Part shown: positions 26,655 through 35,377 of the stretch, piece by piece | How the letters are laid out: every line of letters begins with the position of its first letter | Numbering within the stretch: the first letter of the stretch is position 1 | Source: Gnomoniopsis sp. IMI 355080 | Lineage: Eukaryota > Ascomycota > Sordariomycetes > Diaporthales > Gnomoniaceae | NCBI GenBank assembly: GCA_027946555.1 | Contig: JAPEVC010000301.1 | Location: forward strand, 1 to 35,377 | Direction: 5' to 3' | DNA: 35,377 bases | The notes under the pieces: generated by a model | The model's input: only the letters and a program-made list of their open reading frames with translations | Database searches by the model: none | Told to the model about the DNA's origin: nothing | Position numbers and translations under genes: made by a program

Positions 26655-28382
26655 ATGAAGACCGACACTTCCTCCTTCTCGCCCTCACGCCCGCAGGCTC
26701 AGTCCGGCCCCTCCACTACGCCTTTACGTGCATCCCAACGCCGTCCATCTGCCCTCTCCGACACCCGCGGCCGCGGCAACAATACCTCTTCCTCTTCTTC
26801 ATGTTCCGGCCCGCCCCCTGCATCCTCTACTACTCCCACCTCCACTGCTACCACTATTTATTCTGATGATACCCCGGCTGGTCCTCGCAAGTCAAGGTCC
26901 TCCCATCAACGGAGGTCCACCCTTCCCTTCTCCTTCCCCTTCTTCCAGTTGAGCAGCAACACCTCCGTCACCTCGCTTGTGTCGTCGACCGCAGAGGGGA
27001 AACCTATTCCCCTTGATGACGGCACTGCAGCTCACCGGACATCCGCGTTGCGCGAGCTAAACAGCAACTTCCCATCGCCAGTCGCTCGCCACCATTGCAC
27101 GAAGTCGTCTGGTGCACAGAGCAGCACTTACTCCCAACCTGTAATCGTGCGAACCTATAGCGGACCCACTGGCTCTCAAGGACATTCTCGCTCAAACTCA
27201 CACTCGACTCGTCGTCCAGGACCATTATCGCCCACCTCGCCCTCTATCTCCTACGTCTCTCCTGTTGCCCACTCGAGACCCACCGTGGTTCGACAAAATG
27301 GTGCCCTGGTAAACATGGGGCGCGGGAAACCAAACAAGAAGATGCCTTGGCCCTGGAAGAAGGGCCAAGAGCGAGAGCATCCGGCAGACCGGCTGCCCCC
27401 GTACGAGGCCTTCTCCTTCAAGACCATCATGGCGAATATGCAGGCTCAGTCGACCGAAGTAGATAAGGCCCTCGATGGTATCGCCGAGATCTATGCTCGG
27501 TCGCGCTACAGCTTGAGTAACCAGTACGAGGTTCACGTCGCGCCCCATGGCTCCGGCGCGAGCCTCGTCAGCTCAGTCCCGTCTTTGTCACTGAGAAAGA
27601 GAAACCAAGCGAGGGATGATCCCAGCCAAAGCGGTCCAACATTGCAGGCCATTCAGTCGGACGAGGATGACAATAGCGCCAGTGCCCGGGCACAGCGCAG
27701 ACGACGGTATGGTGGACGGCGCCGGAGCGCAGCGCATAGTACACTCGAAACCATCATGTCCTCGAGCAGATCTTCCGAAGAGGACAAAACCAAGAAAAAG
27801 TCGGCTTCTGAGCTTGTAGATCAAGCTCGCGGTCGTGCTGTCTCCAAGTCAGGCCAGAGTGGCTCGGGATCTTCCAGTCCAAATGTTAAGAACAAAGGGA
27901 TCCAAAGGGATGAGGAAACTAATCGAAAACCAACGCGAAAGAGGTCCAAATCCTTCGCCAATGCCATCATAGAGGCGGACACTTCTAGAAACCTGACAGT
28001 CGGTGACACTCCGTCGCCACGGACCTCATCGTCTGCTCTGCTAAGCGAGCCATCCTTGCCACAGACCTCTAGCAGTCACCTAGAGATCCGAACAACCCCC
28101 GCCGACTTGTTTGGCGATGCATCTACCCAAGGCAGTCAACCGGAGTCTCCTGGCAGCAGTGATCAGACCGTGACACAATTCCTTCAGGGTTTAGCTCCTC
28201 GGGATGAACCTAAAGCCTCAAGTTCTGGGCTGATCTCTGGCCTGGGCAACTGGGTTCCTTGGAAGAGCACCCTAACCGTTCCTGTCGGGGTCAACCCAAG
28301 TGAGGCTGAGGGCAGTCTTCGTCAGTTGTTGAAGACGGTGGAGGTCAAGGACAAAGGGAAAGGTGTCGAGAGGACGGAGTGA
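26655..28382 (+). CDS. Ser-rich disordered protein with one conserved-looking core, function unknown
   Basis: A single exon of 575 aa from ATG 26655 (MKTDTSSFSPSRPQAQ). The frame is open upstream to ATG 26316 (688 aa), but that 113-residue extension is Arg/Pro/Cys-rich and reads like translated leader. The protein is mostly low-complexity Ser/Thr/Pro/Arg sequence. Better-ordered parts are SNTSVTSLVSSTAEGKPIP (about 95-115), a basic patch MGRGKPNKKMPWPWKKGQ (about 220-237) and PPYEAFSFKTIMANMQ followed by AEIYARSRYSLSNQYEVHVA (about 245-300). A basic cluster RRRRYGGRRRSAAH lies near 347, and a terminal GLGNWVPWKSTLTVPVG near 530. I recognise no catalytic domain. The core resembles uncharacterised ascomycete proteins. 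The many Ser-Pro and Arg-x-x-Ser sites suggest kinase targeting. Basic clusters could direct it to nucleus or membrane. Confidence 0.75.
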   Translation: MKTDTSSFSPSRPQAQSGPSTTPLRASQRRPSALSDTRGRGNNTSSSSSCSGPPPASSTTPTSTATTIYSDDTPAGPRKSRSSHQRRSTLPFSFPFFQLSSNTSVTSLVSSTAEGKPIPLDDGTAAHRTSALRELNSNFPSPVARHHCTKSSGAQSSTYSQPVIVRTYSGPTGSQGHSRSNSHSTRRPGPLSPTSPSISYVSPVAHSRPTVVRQNGALVNMGRGKPNKKMPWPWKKGQEREHPADRLPPYEAFSFKTIMANMQAQSTEVDKALDGIAEIYARSRYSLSNQYEVHVAPHGSGASLVSSVPSLSLRKRNQARDDPSQSGPTLQAIQSDEDDNSASARAQRRRRYGGRRRSAAHSTLETIMSSSRSSEEDKTKKKSASELVDQARGRAVSKSGQSGSGSSSPNVKNKGIQRDEETNRKPTRKRSKSFANAIIEADTSRNLTVGDTPSPRTSSSALLSEPSLPQTSSSHLEIRTTPADLFGDASTQGSQPESPGSSDQTVTQFLQGLAPRDEPKASSSGLISGLGNWVPWKSTLTVPVGVNPSEAEGSLRQLLKTVEVKDKGKGVERTE

Positions 28383-29473
28383 TGTGCTGGATCAATCCGC
28401 TGTCGTCTTCTTCCATCATTGGCCTTGACTTCACCCTCTTGACTGTGACCAATCGATTTTGCAAAAACGCCAGTGTGTTAAGGACCAGCACTAACCAAGC
28501 TAGCATTTTTGAATGACTTATACCATGGAGAAGCGAGAGACAAAAGCTACCGGAACCATTTTCTATACCCAGATACAGGATTTTTTATTTTTGGGTCACT
28601 ATCTTGGCACGAGAACTTTCGGGGATTGCGGGACCACAGAACGTAATTTTGTGTTTTATTTCTGACGATCTTCACGAAAGGCTACGATGATTACGGTACG
28701 AATCTATGACTTGATGGATCTTTGAGGTTATACACCTCATTCTTTGCGGAGTGGTGGCGTGATGAAAATATTGGGAAGCGGCCGATTCTGGTGCCTTGTA
28801 CGATAGGTCGAAAAGCTTGCCGTGCGAAAATGTGTCAGACAGCTAGAATTAGGGCAATTGAGTAAATGTAGATGAGACTTTTATGACACGGCACCGTCAT
28901 TCTTAAGTGCTGGTAGTTTTCTAAGCTTAAGGACAGAATTCGAATACACGACTCACTCTAGAAAGGTCATCAAACGATAACGCTGAGGAAGCTTAGCATG
29001 TAAGTGATGGTTTCAAGGTTCCAATTCCGACTACGCTGTCTTGATGCGCCACAGACAACCAAACAGCATACTACCTACTACAGATATGCGAGGCTTCTTT
29101 CCTCCCATTATGAATAGACCATCCATGCATCCCTCCACCTGTGTGCCAAAACACCGCGGTAAAATTCAATGCTCTACGTCGCTATGCGTCGTCCCGTCAA
29201 ACATCAGTATTTGCCATGACATTGCCCCCATAAGTGCTCCAATTAACCTTCGAGTACGCCTGTTCATGTCCGGATTGGTGGATAGAGAGCACGCCAGCCT
29301 ACTAAGCTTCGACAGCCATCCGAGGCTGTTCGGCCGTTATCCATTCCAATACAATCAGTCCCTCTTAAGCTCAAATCGCTCGCACTACTTGCAAGATGCG
29401 GCGGAAAGTGTTTGTAGTTTGGATTTGCGCGAAAATGTTTGTGGAGCATGGGGCCATGCGTAGCAAGCACCGC
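28383..29473. other. Convergent intergenic region, no recognised gene
   Basis: It lies between the stop of the plus-strand Ser-rich gene and the stop of the minus-strand ctk1 gene, so both terminators are here. It is fairly AT-rich around 28560-29000 (GGATTTTTTATTTTTGGG). A 140-codon plus frame (29041-29463) shows no family resemblance and runs into the antisense of ctk1 exon 3. Confidence 0.5.
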
Positions 29474-32400
29474 TCAAGGTCTCTGCGAAGACTCCGCCTC
29501 GACGTGCTGGCGCTTGGATTCACGGTGGCCCTCATTCTGCTCGGGTGGGCGCTTCTTGGAGTCTTTGCCAGACGACGATGTTGCCGTTGCGCCTCCCTTC
29601 TCGGCCGCCTTGCGAGCCTCGCGATCCTTGCGCTCGTTTTCACGCCGCAGGGCCTTGGATTCGAATTCGTGCCAGTCACCCTCAATTTCTTGGAGTCTGT
29701 TGAAAGGGAGAATGGTTAGCGTGTGTGAAGTCTGGCAACGAGGGAGGGGAAGGGATTGAGTAAGGAAATAGAAAACTTACTCTACCACTTGCCGCGGAGC
29801 CGGTGCCTCCTTGGTGAAGTAGGCGTGCTCCAAGACCTGGGCGGCGGTCGGCCGTTTGGCCGGATCATACCGGAGCATCTCGACCATCAATTCGAATGCG
29901 GCTGGAGGCAATCTCTCCTTGTACTGCGCTTCAAACAAATTCGGCTTCCTGACACCGGGCCGCAACAGCTCGAACCAAGGCATATCGATTAGACCTGGCC
30001 AGTCGGACTTATGAGGAGTTCCGAGGACGGAGTAGATCTTGTCCAGCTGACTAATTTCACCACCGTCGCCGGGAAAGATTGCTCGACGGGTAAAGATTTC
30101 AACCATGACACACGCGGCACTCCATATATCGACCGCGGGTCCATATTGTGTCTCGCCGAGAAGCAGTTCTGGTGATCGGTACCAGATGGTGATGACGCGG
30201 TTTGTGTAATCGAGTTGATGCCGCTTGGCATAGAAGCGGGCAAGACCGAAGTCGGCCAGCTTCAGAATACCATCACTACTCACCAGAATGTTGGCCGCCT
30301 TGATGTCTCTGTGCAGCACACCACGGTTGTGCAGGTAGTCGAGACCCTCAAAGAGCTGCTTCGACAGATGCTTTCGATGAGCGGCATCGAGTGTGAAGGT
30401 TGGGTGGTTGAGAAGTCCCGTGAGGTCGTGCGACATATACTCGAATACCATGTAGCACTCGTTCTTCTCGACCATCACTTCTAACAAAGCCACGATATTG
30501 ATGTGTCTCAAAGATTGGAGAAGTTTGATCTCCCTCACGGCCGTCACAGGAAAGCCATCCCTTTCGCCTTCCATCCGTATTCTCTTCAAAGCGACTAAGT
30601 TCTTGGTATAGACATGTAAAGCCTTGAAGACTTTGCCGTATGTTCCTGCGCCAATAACGGATTCGTTGCCCGGCTTGCGGAAGTAGACCGAGTCAGACCC
30701 AATTAGGTCGTCCGGCAGGGTCGGTGTCTGCTTCGGGCGCTTCATCTTTTTCTTCACTATCCGTACTCGAGGCTCTCGGGGTTGCCGCTCCTTATGCGGC
30801 TCCTCACGTGGCTCATGGCGAGGATCATGACGAGGATCATGTCGTGAATCATGGCGGTGCTCTTGACGTTGCTGTCTCGCTTTGGCAGCTCGCGGTTCAG
30901 TGGGTACGTTTCGAGGTAGATCTCGGATATCTGCATGATGCCTCGATTGCGCGTTGTCTCGGGGATCTCGACTGCTCTTAGAATCTCTCGAACCCCGACG
31001 ATCTCTGTTGTCTCGAGTGGCGTCTCGAGGATCGTGACGACTCGACTCCTTTGGAGCCTCTTTCTTCGCAGGTGCGCTGAACTTGGAAGAAATTTCCAGC
31101 TTCGGGGTGGCAACCGGGGCTTTGGGTGCTAGCTTGAGCGCAAAGCTGATCTTCTTCTCGGCCGCCGGACCTGTCGGTGGAGGTCGACTAGTTGGTGGAG
31201 GCATCGGCTGTGTGTCGTTCTTCTCATCATTGCTCATATCCTCGACTTGCAGCTCCTTCGGTGGTCTGAAAGGGTTATCTGCATCATGCGTCCTGTCATC
31301 TCCGTGCGACGATGCCGAATCGCCAGCGTTTGATGCTGCACGAGGAGTAGCCCGACCCGAGCTTACATCGTCAGGCTGGCTCGAAGCTGCGCGAGATCCA
31401 TTGTTGGATCCCCAGTGTCCACTTTTGAAGCCTCCACGACCGCCTCCGCGTCCACCAGGGCCAGAGCCGCCTCGATACCCACCGGAGGAGCCTCTGTAGC
31501 CCCGCCCAGAGGCAAATTGTGCACTAGGTCCGGTTGGGGTGCCTATCGGGGGTGCATTGGCTTGGCTGCCTTGCAAGTGTGTCGCAGGGCCAGTTGGTGG
31601 GTAGCCATTTTGTGGATATTGCGGTGGAAGTTGGCTGTCAAGAGGTTTAGCCTAATGTAGTTATGGTTATTTGGGGAATCAAAACTCACTTCTGAGGGGA
31701 GGTTTGTTGTTGTCCACCCCAGCTGCCTCTGCTGGTAGGATAAGGAGACTGGGCTGAAGGCGACCCCTGAAAGGAGGAACCAGATGTAGAGTGTGCGAAG
31801 TTCCTTTGGTCGTTTTGGCTTTGGTTATAATGGCCCCTCACGGGATATTGCCCACCGTAGTTACCACGGAAATTCCCACGTCCAGACATGTTGATCTCGA
31901 TGTTGTTCACACCAGTCGCAAGAACGTCTGGAGGCCTCGCCTCTCGTCGCGGATGCCCACGCGGGCTTCTGCTGTGGAAAGGGAATAGTTCTCGAGCTTG
32001 TTGCGGGGGAGATTCGGATGGCGGAGGCGGAGGGTAGTCCTGCCTCTCCTCACTATAGTCGAGCGTACGTCGGGTTTCGGAAATCTCCTGGGTCACACTG
32101 TAACGTCCAGCCTCCCTTGGAAAGGATATTCGACGTCGTGTAGATGGATGAAGCGAAGTACGAAAGGAGGAATCGCTGGCTTCGAAGCGTGACGATGATC
32201 TCGGTCCAAGAGGAGCGATGTTGGGGTTGTCGTCGAACCCTTGGGACAGCGAGGACTGTGAACGTCTAGTGTCTGGGGGAAGCGGCGACACCGATCTGCC
32301 AAACGCCGTTGCACGTCGAAATTCGCGGCGCGTCGATGTGTATTCTCGTGGAGGCGAGTTATCTGCAAGAGAGGGCCAGGGTGACAATCGTGGGGCGTAG

Positions 32401-33125
32401 ACCTCCCAGTTAGACCTTCGAGGACTAGAGACTTGCCAAGGCTGTCTAGTACGTGACTTGGGTGCGAAAGGGCTGCGGCTACGGCTGCGGCTGCGCGTCC
32501 GCTGTCGAGCGTTATATACAAAGGGAGAGTGTGATCGTCTTGTCGATGAATAAGCTTTCTCGATGTATGCAGCGTTCGTGGCGTGGGGGACCGCAATGTC
32601 AAAGTCGGGTGAGCGTAGAGCCTCGTGGTCCCGGAACCTGTCTCGAGGATTTGGAACGCGGTTACGAGGGAAAGGGTCAGCAAGACGATGACTGCGACCT
32701 CGATGTCGGTCTCGAGATCGTTGACGGGGTTCTGGGGCACGGTAGGAAGGGCGTTGCGGGTTATGTGGAGGTGAAGGTGAGCGAAAGTGCCGCCGAGAAT
32801 GTTGCGGACGAGGCTCGGTGTCACGGTGCCTGGCTATTGGAGCTGGTCTGTCGTCTATGTCGACCGGCCTGTCCCGTCCGGCATCTCTTGCACGACGACT
32901 ACTGTAGCGTTGGGCCTCGAAATGGCGAGATCGGGACGTGCTCGAGGCTGTATCGGGATCCCTTGAATGGCGGTCGGCCAAGCCTCGCACTCTTATGTCG
33001 TCGCCGGGGCTGGGGCGGTCGTATGTGGTTGCATGATGGCCAAGTTGAGGGCGGCGCGGGTGCTGTTGGTACTGGTTTTGAGTGGGGGAGAATTGCAAGG
33101 CCTCGGACGCGGGCGGATAACGCAT
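29474..33125 (-). CDS. ctk1: CTD kinase catalytic subunit, Ctk1/CDK12-type, with RS-rich N-terminus
   Basis: Three exons, 33125-31690, 31634-29781 and 29696-29474 (introns 55 and 84 nt), give 1170 aa. The joins restore TSPQ|NQLPPQYPQNG and RQVV|ELQEIEGDWHEF. Stopping at the TAA in intron 2 would lose 74 residues. The first 480 residues are Arg/Ser-rich, with an RS run (RTRSRSRSRSPF, about 207-218), followed by Gly/Arg repeats (SGRGNFRGNYGG; GYRGGSGPGGRGGGRGG) and a basic RHDP repeat. The kinase domain (about 796-1092) has GAGTYGKVFKA, VALKRI, PVTAVRE (the cyclin-binding helix), HRDIKAANIL, DFGLAR and TNRVITIWYRSPELLLG with the T-loop Thr. The PITAIRE-like helix and ERDGFP context point to Ctk1/CDK12 rather than Bur1/CDK9. 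Ctk1 phosphorylates Ser2 of the RNA polymerase II CTD with cyclin Ctk2 and Ctk3. It is nuclear. Confidence 0.92.
30795..30865 (-). repeat. Degenerate tandem 12-bp repeat encoding RHDP units
   Basis: The plus strand shows repeated copies of about GGATCATGACGA. On the coding strand they give RHDSRHDPRHDPRHEP just before the kinase domain of ctk1. Units differ by single bases, so the repeat is old or under selection. Length variation between strains is plausible. Confidence 0.7.
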
Positions 33126-35377
33126 TTTTGGATTTTGGTGGCCCGGGAAGGCAGTACATGCCCGCCCCAGTGCCAGGATCGGCGGTGCTAACCGCTATCA
33201 GACGCTGGGCTGCCCTTGATCAGTGGCGTGCGACTCAGAATTCGATGTACCCAGCCTGCCGGCCCAGCAATTACTGGACAAGAAACGACGACTGAAGCTT
33301 TGAAAGTCGTCGCAAATGGGCATCCACGGCAGCAAACGAAGGAACAAAAGTCGAGACTCGCCCTCGCAAACTTGTACTCTAGTACAACGAGTCAAACCTC
33401 GAAATGAAAATGGAAAACAACGTCCGCCTAGGGAAAGACAGTTAAGTTAGCTTACGGGCTCAAGTGAACAATCGTCTGGTCGACCTCGTGCTTGGTCCCG
33501 AGTCGTCAAGTTTGCGTCGGTTGTGTGCAGAGTTGATGGTCGCCGTGGAATCGCGTCCCTTGCGTGAGATGCGCAATTTGCTGTAGTCGATCAGAACAAC
33601 TCGTCGCGTTTATGCAGACCAGAGACTCTTCGTAACCGAAGAAACGCAGCTGCTGCGCGCATCAATATAAGTTTCCAACAGACGGGTGATCATCCAAATG
33701 CACGCAGCCAAACTGTGGCTGCCAAAAGACCAAGCTTGGATGCTGGGAGAAATTCCTGCAGCTTCTCAACAGACAAGGCTTGTCTGCAACAGCTCATCAA
33801 GCAGGTCATTCAAATCTGAGCAGCATGCAAACAGACTATCTGCAGCCTGCCTGCATCAGTCTGTCAATCATCCAAGCTTTTCTTGCTCCCATGCCCCAAA
33901 TATGCCTCTTCACCAGGTCATGCTTAAATGGACCATGGATGACTCCTGTCTGGAAAGTCGACAAAAGAAAAGCGGATCAACATCCACCACACAGCCAGCT
34001 TTTGAAGAACCAGTGATCCGATTCATACCAAAAAGCCCAGCCCATCTGGCAGACCCAAGGTTCTCAAGAGTCAGAACCCCATCGAAGCAGACCCCACTTC
34101 CCACATGACCTTGGGCGTCCAGCCTCTAGATGCTCCAACATTTCAGTCAGGCAGCAAAGTATCTACATACGGCCACTTCGGTTTACGAGAACCCACGAAA
34201 TCCCAGGCCTGTTGGTATCAGGGCCATCACCTTGACCAAGGCAAGTTCTGCTTGCCACAGGAGCTGAATATACCGCCTGAGTCAAAATGAGAGCCTCGGC
34301 TTCGGCTTCAGATTCAGCAACACGGAGTGCTTGTTAAAAAGCATAAATCCCCGTGGACATAGTCGACTCTTTCCACAAGGCTTGCTGCCTCTTACCATAA
34401 AACTGTACCAATATTCCATAGATTTCAAAGTGAAGTATATGGCACTGGGAAGTGCCATAGCTCTGAATCGATGTGCTGGCGGAGTGTCGAACATGCTTGC
34501 ATTGCAGATTGTGTGACAAGTCCGGACATGCCCTGGTCGAAAACCCGTGTTGAGCGTGTAGTCTAGTGAGGTTTCGTAACAACTCCGCCGGCGCGAGTAA
34601 ATTCGCATATTGTGTACGGCGTGAGGGTCTTGTCAATTGCGAATACTGTTCTGGCGAGGAAGCCGTCGGGGCCCAACTGCGTCAATTCGGCTGCCTTGCG
34701 TAGAGCGAAGCAAACAAGGACGGGAAATCAGCTTTGCCAGCATGATAACGTCATGACCAGTAGGGGATGGCACAAGACAGAGGCCCGGCCTTGTAAGATG
34801 TGGTAGGTAAAGAGGCACCACATGCCTGGGCCGTTGGTCCAAATTGTGCGTGACACCGTGATGTTTCCTCCTCTTGCCACTTCCCCCAGCATTACAGGAC
34901 CAAGGGCGGCCTGTGCGGTCGAGAGTCTGACCGTGGCGTACCGGTGAAGGTGGGTTTGCAAGTACCAAGGGAATGTTCGGTACGCTGTGTGCATGATGCA
35001 ATAGTCACCAGAAACGTGGGACGTTGTCGAGAGTTGGTGTCGGGGTTGGGCAGCCGTCCAGCTGCGCAACCGTAGCGGCCACGGAGTCACCCCATGTTCA
35101 AATCCGCCGCTCCGAACGCTGTGCTATGCAACGGCAATCCAGACGCTAATAAATACCCTACTTTCGAGGAGGGGCAAGACTCCAGATAGACGATGATGAA
35201 GTGGCTCTGACGATGTCACTTGCAGGCTGAAGGTGGAATCAATCAGCTTGGTGTTGCAGTCGGGAAGGGTTGAGCGGCTAGAGCGCAGCGTCAGATGAGG
35301 CGGGTGCAGACGCACGGGTTACATAACCCGGACCCTGGTAAATCCACATGAAATTTGCTTGGGTGAACAACCCCCCC
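33126..35377. other. Right-edge region, no recognised gene
   Basis: The left end is the ctk1 promoter and leader. The longest frames (140 codons at 33686-34108 plus; 122 codons at 34633-35001 minus) overlap frames on the other strand and have no recognisable motif or splice partner. A tRNA-like B box (GTTCAAATCC near 35098) fails the T-stem pairing test. The window ends in seven Cs, which may mark a contig end or gap boundary. Confidence 0.45.

Noticed and set aside
32453..33295. 280-codon plus-strand frame opposite ctk1 exon 1
   Set aside because: Antisense shadow of the Arg/Ser-rich coding sequence; no motif of its own.
33686..34108. 140-codon plus-strand frame near the right edge
   Set aside because: No family resemblance, no splice partner, and overlapping frames on both strands.
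35080..35125. tRNA-like B box GTTCAAATCC
   Set aside because: The T-stem would need a T-C pair next to the loop, and no acceptor-stem partner for CCGCTCCGAAC is found upstream.
1..35377. Biosynthetic gene cluster, transposon or CRISPR
   Set aside because: Only one tailoring-type oxygenase is present, with no backbone enzyme. No transposase or reverse-transcriptase sequence and no regularly spaced repeats were seen.

Overview
The window looks like nuclear DNA of a filamentous ascomycete, most likely a Sordariomycete. The genes are spaced 0.4-3 kb apart on both strands. Introns are mostly short (44-112 nt, one of 187 nt) with GT..AG ends and CTRAY-type branch sites. The proteome is typically fungal: a Hat2/RbAp48 WD40 protein, a Ctk1/CDK12-type kinase, an Nrp1-type RRM/RanBP2-zinc-finger protein and a Pmp3-like proteolipid. 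All exon joins given here were worked out by eye from splice sites, reading phase and protein continuity. No similarity search was run.

Layout, left to right. 1-1679 has no recognised gene. 1680-3491 (-) encodes a METTL25/RRNAD1-type methyltransferase. 3492-4890 is partly AT-rich intergenic sequence and holds a protein-like ORF fragment (4488-4904). 4891-5815 (+) is a two-exon phytanoyl-CoA dioxygenase-family gene. It is convergent with 6175-10530 (-), a very large Gln-rich, F-box-like, acidic-tailed protein. 11237-12669 (-) is hat2 (three exons). 13143-13533 (-) is a candidate small two-exon gene. 14829-17220 (-) is a four-exon Nrp1-like gene whose DEDDh exonuclease-like domain has lost motif I. 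17221-20736 is a 3.5 kb stretch with no recognised gene. 20737-21779 (-) is a four-exon homologue of plant 'pathogen-related protein' (NTF2/SnoaL-like fold). It is divergent, across 2.1 kb, from a Pmp3/UPF0057-like gene at 23874-24472 (+). 26655-28382 (+) encodes a Ser-rich protein of unknown function with a long leader. 29474-33125 (-) is the CTD kinase gene ctk1 (three exons), with an RS- and RGG-rich N-terminus. 33126-35377 has no recognised gene and ends in a C7 run.

The window is mainly a housekeeping/regulatory neighbourhood: chromatin assembly (hat2), transcription elongation (ctk1), RNA binding (nrp1-like) and a putative RNA or small-molecule methyltransferase. The PhyH oxygenase, the pathogen-related-like protein and the Pmp3-like protein look more like metabolic or stress accessories. 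I see no coherent biosynthetic cluster, no transposon ORF, no CRISPR and no tRNA/rRNA gene. The best leads are the pseudo-exonuclease in the Nrp1-like protein, the Gln-rich/F-box giant protein, the RS-domain kinase, the protein-like fragment upstream of the dioxygenase, and the unrecognised small two-exon gene.
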